Positions 56,145 to 64,000 of a stretch of 64,000 nt of DNA are shown here, in pieces (the first letter of the stretch is position 1; each line of letters begins with the position of its first letter). The DNA comes from Amborella trichopoda. Its lineage: Eukaryota > Streptophyta > Magnoliopsida > Amborellales > Amborellaceae. The stretch spans positions 3,773,679 to 3,837,678 of the forward strand of contig NW_006498435.1 of NCBI RefSeq assembly GCF_000471905.2, in the 5' to 3' direction. Position numbers and translations under genes: made by a program. The notes below the pieces were generated by a model, which did not search any database, was not told where the DNA came from, and saw only the letters and a list, made by a program, of their open reading frames with translations.

Positions 56145-59100
56145 TATCCCACTCCTTGCTTTGTCTTTTGATGGCTTGCCATGGCTCCCATGTCCTTGAA
56201 TGGGGAAGCAGTTGCTTCCTCGCTCCTTAGTGTTTCATTTGACAGGGGCTCATAATCCATGGTTCTCATGAGTTCGTGAGCTTGTTCGCTGTATAAACTC
56301 CAATCTGGGGGAGCCTTGGCTTCGCTTCAAGGTGCATTGCTTTTGAGATTGTCATAAGTCTTAGTCTCGGGGACAAACTCCTTTAAGTGCCTGGAAGCGA
56401 TGCGCATAACTTTCAACTGATTCTGGAGGATGCGAACCTTACTTCTCAGCTCTACCATGGGGTCTTGTTCCTGAAAGCCAGAGGGCTGAATCTTGTGCAC
56501 CTGTACTTCTTTGAGAGCCTCTAAGAAGTGTAAGACCTTATTTTGACTACTAGTGAACTCCTTGCTCAAAGAGGATGGGATTTGGAGTACCTTCCTTAGT
56601 GGTTGGTATTTCAATTTTGCTTCTAGGCAAGCAATGGGGACATGCAAGACTTTTGTATGGTCCGGTGTGTAGGTGACCCTCGGTGTTAGAAGGTCTACCT
56701 CTTGAGCTTCCTCAGCCTCAATTGTTGCTTTTAGCGCGTCATTTGTTCTAGCGAATTAGAAGTAGAGGGGCAAGCTTCATCTTGGGGAGGCGATAGCATA
56801 ACCTCGGAGAGGTGGCAAGGTATACTTGGGTAAATAGGAGTTAAGGGGAGGATTTTGTCTTGTCTTTCCTCCTCTTTGAACATGTCTATAATCATTCGCC
56901 CGAGGTCTTCAACATCCTTATGAGACGAGGGTCCTGTATCTCTCTCAGGCTTTCAATCATCATCCTTTGACCTTTCTGGTGCTAGAAGGTCTGTGAAATA
57001 GTAAGCGTCAGCATAGTGAGTCTCGACTACAGGGAATAATCTCTTATCAACATATATCATGTGCTATCTTGCATCTCAACTGTACTTAAATCATTGGTGG
57101 AGCGTGGAAGGGACTACCCCCTGATCATGAAGCCAAGGGCGGCCAAGCAAGACATTATAAGACTTATCGGTGTCGATTATGTGAAACTAGGAATAATCGT
57201 TCAGGTCACCGATCTTGAGGCAAAGACGAACTGTCCCAGCAAGCTTTTTTCCTGATTGGTTGCACCCTTGCACAATGATGTGGGTAAGAGTGCGGTTGCC
57301 AGATCTTAATCTCAATCAAGTGAGGATCCTTCTTGGGATCAAGTTGACCGTTAACCCTCCATCCAACATAATCTGGTTGGTAGGGCAGGCGTGTAATTCA
57401 CCATTCCCTAAGAGGGGCTGATTGTGAAATTTGCCTCCCAATTGCAGATCATCTTCAAAAAAGATGATTGCCAAGCACCCACCCAGGATGGTTGCGTCCT
57501 CCTCACTTGGCTCCACTTCAGTCTTGTACACTTCTGAGATAGAAAGGGCTTGAACCAAGGCCATATGGTAGTCTTTGGACAACATAAGGGTTTCATAGAC
57601 ATTTAGAAGGGCTGAAACCTTTTTCAAATGCCCGATTATGTCATATTTGACCTTATACTCATTAGCCTTATGTGTTTCTGATCCAGTCACTGGCTTGGGT
57701 TGAAGGGTAGGTTTAGGAGCAAGTTTCGGTTGAGTTTGGTTTGTGACATTGGCTGACTTTGTTGTTCGGCCGGTGCGGGCTGGGCTGATGGGGAGGTAAT
57801 AGGGATTTGTATTAGAGATGTAGAGGTTTGTCGTTGCGGTTTAGAGAAAAGGGAGGGATCAGGGAACTTGAGGACCTTGAGCTTCTGAAGTGTGGATTGA
57901 AGCTTCTTCCCCAATCTTAGGCTCATTTACCCCGTGCTCTTTTACTTCCAAGATATGTACCATATGGGAGGTCTCTTTGGAATGGGAGCTTGAAGATGGC
58001 TCGGTCTTGGCTTGGGTTGCCAGGGAGTCAGCGACTGACAAGAATCCATCCGCCAAGGCCAACATCTTTCTTAGGTGCTTCCACAACAATTTGCTGACGC
58101 TGGTGCCTTCGAGCTCTCTATTTAGAGTGTCGAAGTCTGGGCACTACCGAGCTGCACCTATGAAAGAAATAGAAGAGGAAGGGAGAGAAGAAGAAGAAGT
58201 GGAGTTAGAATGTCTTGGGCTAATTTTTATGTCGTCACCAAAATTGGAGGTGTGCAGGGGATGTTTTAGGTCTTGCCCTGGCTCTGACCGTTGGGGGGTG
58301 CTTTTAGTGTCATCAACAATATTGGACGAGTCTCAAGCAGCTGATGACTCAAGAACGTCCATCTGGTTGGATGAAGGGATAAGACGAGTTGCACTTGGGA
58401 TGAAATCCCATAAGGTTGGCAGTGGAGGAAGGGGCCTGAGGAATTCTTCCTCGACTGGTGGCTGAGGAATATGATTCCTTCAGCGAGCTGACCTAGGGCT
58501 CATCTCTTTCTAGATCTCTTGAGTGGTGTTTGGACCATCTTATCGCGCTAATGAGTAGCCCTATCTTGGTGGACTACCTCAAGCTTCAGGGACTTGAGCC
58601 TACTTCGTCGATAGTAGACTTCTCAAGGATGAGAAGTTGAGAGCTTGAAAGGGTCCAGTGTAGACTCATAGGGGACCTGTAGTGGGATTTCTTCTTGGAC
58701 GGGAGTGATGGATTGGAAGCATTCAAGGAGAATGGCACAGACAATGTGCCCTTTCTGTACCTTCTCGGCAATTAGAGCTTCAAAACCAGAGCATTCCTTC
58801 AACTCATGGCCCCATACCTGGTGACATGGGCACCTGAAATTTTCTATACCTTGGGCTAGCGAGCTTGGAAGTGACCCTGTTGGAGCATTACCTCAAAGAG
58901 GCCCTGCAGAGGGTCTAACGCACTTTGCTAGGCTTGTGTCAAGAGGTCTTCTTGCAGTGGTGGAGCAGGGACTTAAGGGTGTTCTTCTAGGTTGTCATGA
59001 ACTTCTTGGTGTTGTTGCATCTTCTTTACCAAGAGCTCACGGAAGCTAGTGCATTCATTCAGGTCATTGCCTCGTATCAGATGATACGGACACTAGAGAT

Positions 59101-61805
59101 TCTCAGTTCCTCGGGGCAAGAATTTGGGCTGCCTTTGTCATCTTTGGTGTGATGAGAGCTTCTTCAAGCATTACTGAGAATAGTGCACGAAGGACAGCGG
59201 GTGCCTCATTATCCTCTTAGATTGTCACTATGTGAGAAGCCTCAGCTGCCCCGAATGCTTTCTTTAATTCTTCGAGCTTTATCAAGCCCTTGTTAATAAG
59301 GGCTTTGATAATGTCTTTGAGCGTATAACATTCTTGAGTGGGGTGGCCTACTCTCCTGTGGTAAGAGCAGTACCTCTCCTGTGTCTCCTGTCCAGCTGGT
59401 TCTGGGGTGTTGACCTCCGGACTCTGGATCATATTTTGCTCTAGTAGTAGTCGCAGCAGCGCAGGAACCCACTCCTTCTCGAAGGGTACACCTTGTTCTG
59501 GTGCTGGATCCAGTAGTCACTTCGATTTATATTTTTAGGGGGTGGGAAAAATCATGTATCCCCTCTGATTTTGCTAGGTGTTTCTGATGAGACATGAGCG
59601 ATAAAATACAGAGTCAATCACAATATTGCATTTAGAACTCTATTGAAGCAATAACTAATGGTTTGTTCTGATTGTTGAAATTGAATCTGCATGACTGTAT
59701 TACTCTCATTGTGTGTGATTATATTTAGAAATATGACTACTTGTTCTTCTACTATCATATATCGAGAATTACGAAGAATATCACCTTCCTTTAAAGGATT
59801 GTTGCTGCTTGCCTCCAGCTTGAGGTGTCTGTGCTTGGAGAGGTCAAAAGTTTGAGGGGTGGCTTTCTTAGTGTCAGTCACGGTGACGGCCACACTAATC
59901 ACCGCTTTTGGCTGGTTGCCCCGATTGTTGGAGTGTAAATTGCCATTGCCCTGATTGTTTCCCAAGCTAGATGGTTGTTGGTGAGATCCACCATGGTGCT
60001 TGGACAGACCTTCTATACGAACTGCTTTAGAGATGAGCTCTGACATGGAGTGTGGGTTGGAGACCTCAACATACAGGGCGTTCTCGGGCAACATATTTCG
60101 TATGCAGATCTGAATTGCTTCTCTTTCAGTCATGGGAGTGGCATGATAGGATGCCAACTCTCTTCATCGGGCGATCAACTTATCGACTGGCTCACCAGGG
60201 TCTTGAGTCAAAGTGAGGAGCTCGATGGTTTTCACGTTTCTCTGGACTTCATAAATGCGCTGGTAAAACAACTACTTCATTTTTTGCCATGTGTGTACTG
60301 AGATTGGAGGTAGCAGGCGTACCACTGGAAGGCTGGCCCTTTGAGAGTTTTGACGAACTGACGAAGGAGGAGTCGCCGTCAGTTATCATCTCTCGACAAG
60401 TAGCTTGGAAGTGAGCAGTATGCTGGTGCGGGGATGTAGTACCATTGAATGAGGGGAACTTCCCTTTTTGATAGTTTCAGGGAAACGACACTAGGTCGAT
60501 GTACGAGGGATACGGCTTTTGGTAAAGTTTGCCTTATTCTTGAGACTGTGGGTCACCATGGCATCTATGTCGGTTTGCGAAACCATGCATGGAGCAGAGC
60601 TGTCTTGGGAGACTGGTGGAGGAGTTTGCCTGGGAGTTGTGTTCTCTCCCGGCTGGGAGTTGGCCTCATGGTGAGGAGAAGAAGCAGGGGGCCTGAAGGC
60701 CTCCAGGCGATCAATTTTATCAAGGATGGACTGCATCATCACCTCAAACTCGTTCATCTGCTCTTCTTGGGCGTCATCTGGCTTGTTGATCATCATGAGG
60801 CTGACCATTTCTTATGAAGGGTCAGAGCTAGGTGGAGTAGTGGACTACCGGGGTTGGCGAGTCGGTTCAGCATACCCCAACTGGACTCGAGCCTTGTACA
60901 CCGACCGTGTGAGGACCAGTTCTTGATGGTCTTGGGACCGTGATTTCTTAGCAACTCGGGCTTTTGCTATGACGGTGACCACTGAGAAATCTTGGACTTG
61001 TTAAGGTTCTGGAGTCTGAAGAGAGAAGAAGGTATTGTGAGGTAGGAGGCTATCAAGAGTGGTAACCTCAACTGCTTTAGGGGCCTCTCTAGTCAAGAGT
61101 TGGAGGCCTCTCTTCTGCAGAAGAAGGATTGAGCTCGTGACTCTACCTGAGTCGAGAGTGAGGAGGAACTTGCAAAGTTAGTGCGTGTGCACCTTTAGAG
61201 TTAGCCGTTTGAGTGACTTGGGGGTCAACCCGGGCTTGGTCAGCTAGCTCGACCTTAGGAGGCCAAGACCCACAAGCTCGTGTCTGTGAGGGACTGAGTG
61301 GGAACTCATCGCTCACAGGGTGGAGCTGTGTGTTCTAAGAGAGAGGACGAAGTGGTCGACCCTCGTGTGCTCGACTTGGCGCAGTATTGGCGTTGCCCCG
61401 AGCTGTGGGATGCAAATGCATGGCACGTGCACGGTTCGGCCTGAGAAGGCCTAACCTTGGATGCGAGCTCAAGGAAGCATGAAAGTTACCGTGAGGTGTG
61501 GCTCGAGTGGTTAGACCACGAGCCATCAAGTGTGTGTGAGAGGTGGAGGCCCCAGGAACTCTGCCTCTATGTGTCGAGCCTCTAGGCATTGAGGTTCAAG
61601 GTGGTGAATGAGTATGGGGGGTGGCCTTGCGGCGTCCCTCAAAAGCAATGGCAACCTACTTGCCTTTCGCAAAAGCAAATAGAGCAGGCTTTCGATGTAC
61701 TTCAGGAATATGATCGGTAAGGGAATGGCCAGTAACAGGGTGCGTACTGTGCGTGGTGGCATGAAGACCACCAATGCGGAGGGCCTTGGTGGAGGGTCCA
61801 CCAGG
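56145..61805 (-). pseudogene. Sense gag-protease region of C
   Basis: Minus strand, in order: basic Pro/Arg/His-rich leader frame (61.3-61.8 kb; MPRGSTHRGRVPGASTSHTH); gag core (59.95-60.8 kb; NEFEVMMQSILDKIDRLEAF, then REAIQICIRNMLPENALYVE); zinc-knuckle-like YCSYHRRVGHPTQECYTLKD (near 59.35 kb) and, downstream, two copies of a second knuckle type (CPYHLIRGNDLNEC near 59.08 kb; CPCHQVWGHELKEC near 58.82 kb); protease IMLDGGLTVNLIPRRIL (near 57.37 kb); and a conserved tail (RHLKEFVPETKTYDNLK near 56.37 kb; QAHELMRTMDYEPLSNETL near 56.25 kb). No pol domains. Many breaks. It is convergent with the antisense gene. Confidence 0.87.
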
Positions 61806-62073
61806 GCTAGGAAGTGGGGAGCTAGGGACCTTCAAGTCCCTTCTCGCACCAACACAGGAGAGAACATGGGAGCCAAACTATGAGTCCTGACTCAAGAGGA
61901 GTGTAGGGAATGAGGCTTGAGAAGGTCACTTCCCTGGGACGGTCACGAGTGTTTGGATGAGAAAATCCCCAACTGAGATGAAAGGGATGAATAACTCAGA
62001 TGCCATGAACTATAGTGCAGAAAGTAAAAGGTGATGTGATCAAGCAAGAGCAAACCAACGAAGGGGTAGTAAG
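61806..62073 (-). other. C: leader between gag and PBS
   Basis: Noncoding. On the minus strand it opens with CTTACTACCCCTTCG after the PBS, as in A and B. No gene seen. Confidence 0.6.
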
Positions 62074-62091
62074 TCCCCAGTGGAGTCGTCA
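62074..62091 (-). other. C: primer binding site, tRNA-Arg type
   Basis: The minus strand reads TGACGACTCCACTGGGGA, three bases after the LTR end (CCGACCA). Compare TGGCGACTCTGCTGGGGA for plant tRNA-Arg. Confidence 0.86.
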
Positions 62092-62094
62092 AAC

Positions 62095-64000
62095 TGGTCG
62101 GATGCCTCGATCTCGCCTACTCGAACTTAGGTGATCGGGTGACATGTATCTCGGGTTCAGAAGACCCAGGACTGAGATCGCTCTCTCGAGAACCTTATTC
62201 CCAGAACAAGGGCAGGTGCCCAATTAGTGAGAGAAGAATTTTATTTGTGAGGTGGGGACCAACCTCACCTAAGTCCGTGACTTATTCGGGTTGACTCGCA
62301 CAAGCGCCCTCTGAAATCATGACGAAAAGTCCCCCAACTGCTTTCGCTAGTTCGGAATCGCCTCCCTTGACTTGCAATCTCCTTGTTTTCTACGCAACAC
62401 TATCATGGTTAACTTGCAAGAGAAGTGGGCTGAAGGACCCACCCTTGCCTTAGGGCAACGCACATTCATACGGCGGAGAAGAGAAATTACAGTGATGAAG
62501 AAGAAGATTTGAATAAATAAAGAAAAGAGAAGAGAACTTGACAAGAGGACGAGACTAGCATGATAGTTGGACCAGTACAATGACCGACTCGGAGTGGTAG
62601 CAAGATGGCTACAGTAACTTAGACCGGCACGACGGCAATACTACTTGAAACCAAGGTCGATATGACTGTCCTAATCTGGTGTGGCAGAAAGACAAGCATG
62701 GTACTCAGGACCAGCAAGACGGTAATACTGCTCGACAGCCAGACCGCTATGATAGTGCCAGACTGAGTCTACCCCTCAGTCAAGCGAGACTGAGGAGAGA
62801 AAAATAAAAGAGAACGAAGAGAAGGTGCAGAGGGAGGATCCCGACTGCATCGAATATCGCCACCCACAGCTGTGGAGTAATAGTGTTGCAACCCCTGGAC
62901 GGCACTGGACACTGCTGCTCACTGCGAAAGAGGCAGACAATGAACTTCAAACGGCATTAGGCATCGCCCTTGGCAACACGAGAAGGTAGCGCATCCCTTA
63001 CGGGCGACGATAGGCATCACTTTTGGCAACACGAGAAGGCAGGTGGCGATAGCTTCTGGTGAGGTGCACGACGATAGCTTCCCATTAAGCGCACAGCGAC
63101 AGCTTCTCGTGAAGCGCACTACGATAGGCATGGGACACAAGAGAAGCTTGTGGACAACTATTGGCACTGAATGCGCGAAAGAAGCCTGCACACGGCGATA
63201 GGCACCAATCGCATGAAAGAAGCCTATACACGGTGATAAGCACTGAGTGCATGAAAGAAGCCTGTGCACGACAATAAGCATCAAGCCCGCGAAAGAAGCC
63301 TGTGCACGGCGATAGGCATTGCCACGACCCTTTGCTAGCAGCGATAGACATCGCCGTCTACGATAGGCGCACAACGGGGTGAGACCCTTGTAGGCGATAA
63401 TAGGCATCGCCGTCTGCGCTTACATGGGACGCCGAGGTTACGCTTGCGAACGACGATGAGCAGCACCGTCTGCAAACTTCTTTGAGAGATAGAGACGAAC
63501 GAAGAAAGGGAGAAAGAAGCCCACACATGGTGTTGCCATCGCTATGCACGACCTGTGAAAACACATGAAGGGTAAAAAAGAAAACAGAAAAAAAAAGAAA
63601 GAAGCATGCACGGCACTGCCACTGCTGTGCGTAACCTTTGAGAAAGACTTGGACGGAAGAGACACAAGAAGAGAGAGAAGAAAAGAGAGGAAAGAAGAGA
63701 AGAGAGAGAAAGAGGTCTACCTTAAGCTTAGGGGTGCCGACCTAAAATTTTCTCTCTCACTCAAGCCGCGACCCAACAATGAGAAAAGATTGAAATTTTA
63801 CTGAGCAAAGTTCGGTCCTTATACAATGAGAGTACATGATATATATAGAGTTTTGCCTAAACAAGGGTGGATTGATCAAAATTAAACCTAATTTTTGAAA
63901 ATTAAGATTTAATTGAATTAAATAAAATAGGAAAAAAGGGTGCAAAATGACTAATTTGCCCATTCTTAACAATTGGAAAAATTATAGAACAGTCCCTGCT
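62095..64000 (-). mobile_element. C: 5' LTR, runs off the window
   Basis: Matches C's 3' LTR pieces (6,412-8,081, then 28,363-28,630) without interruption, which proves that A split the 3' copy. Contains the U5 array (63,056-63,330), an AG-rich stretch (63,560-63,715) and a TATA-like run (TATATATA, 63,840-63,847). The U3 beyond 64,000 is not seen. About 13% different from the 3' LTR by eye. Confidence 0.92.
63056..63330. repeat. C 5' LTR: U5 array of 26-bp and 38-bp units
   Basis: Same two units in the same order as 7,388-7,690: three 26-bp copies (GTGCACGACGATAGCTTC-like), then about five 38-bp copies with CACGGCGATAGGCACC and GCATGAAAGAAGCC. Confidence 0.86.

Larger units (their letters stand above)
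6412..64000 (-). mobile_element. Element C: giant non-autonomous Ty3/gypsy element, split by A and B, runs off the window
   Basis: C is minus-strand. Its pieces are: 3' LTR 6,412-8,081 and 28,363-29,781; internal region 29,782-29,948 and 49,699-62,094; 5' LTR from 62,095 past the window end. Sequence resumes in register across both inserts: the LTR text around 8,070-8,081 plus 28,363 onward matches the intact text at 63,720-63,760. PBS (tRNA-Arg) and polypurine tract sit at the expected places. It carries sense gag-protease remains and an antisense PMD gene but no pol domains. Net length without inserts exceeds 17.5 kb. It is an old fossil; its LTRs differ by about 13% by eye in the array-free part. 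GAGGC (6,407-6,411) would be its target duplication; the partner is off-window. Tat/Ogre-like affinity is inferred from the PBS, the protease type and the antisense gene. Confidence 0.9.

Overview
The window looks like intergenic DNA from a seed plant with a large, repeat-rich genome. The evidence is plant-type Ty3/gypsy elements, a chromovirus of the Tekay/Del kind, plant mobile domain (PMD) sequences and a tRNA-Arg type primer site. I see no host gene, tRNA, rRNA or CRISPR array. The species cannot be named from the sequence.

The window is a nest of LTR retroelement fossils. From 1 to about 2,699 lies the right part of a plus-strand Tekay/Del-like LTR (E), followed by a GTATCACA-type simple array. 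From about 2.9 to 6.41 kb lies the 3' part of a minus-strand chromovirus (D): RNase H, integrase, chromodomain and part of its 3' LTR. D is cut at 6,411/6,412 by C, a giant minus-strand element that runs from 6,412 past the right edge of the window. C is itself split twice. Element A (minus strand, 8,082-28,357, about 20.3 kb) sits in C's 3' LTR. Element B (plus strand, 29,949-49,693, about 19.7 kb) sits in C's internal region next to the 3' LTR. The nesting is supported by LTR ends (TG...CA), PBS and PPT at the expected places, a perfect 5-bp target duplication for B (ACCCT), an eroded one for A, and C sequence that resumes in register after each insert.

A, B and C share one unusual plan and belong to one superfamily; A and B are one subfamily and C another. 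The order along the sense strand is: LTR of about 2.8-3.5 kb with a very long, array-filled U5; tRNA-Arg PBS; a basic Pro/Arg/His-rich leader frame; gag core with zinc-knuckle-like motifs; a DGG-type aspartic protease; and a conserved tail of unknown role. There is no reverse transcriptase, RNase H or integrase, so the family looks non-autonomous. The 3' half carries a PMD gene in antisense orientation. That gene has its own TATA box, a leader of about 1.0-1.13 kb, an AATAAA signal, a nuclear-localisation-like patch and (in A and B) an acidic linker and a coiled coil. Between the antisense promoter and the 3' LTR are several tandem arrays.

The most interesting signal is that the array inside the LTR U5 and the arrays around the antisense promoter share the same short unit on the same strand, and that this unit differs between subfamilies (CAACCGGYRCTAGG-like in A/B, GCGCACGACGATAGC-like in C). 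In A and B the U5 arrays can also fold as serial hairpins. All elements are broken. LTR pairs of A, B and C differ by roughly 12-15% outside the arrays (counted by eye), so they are old.
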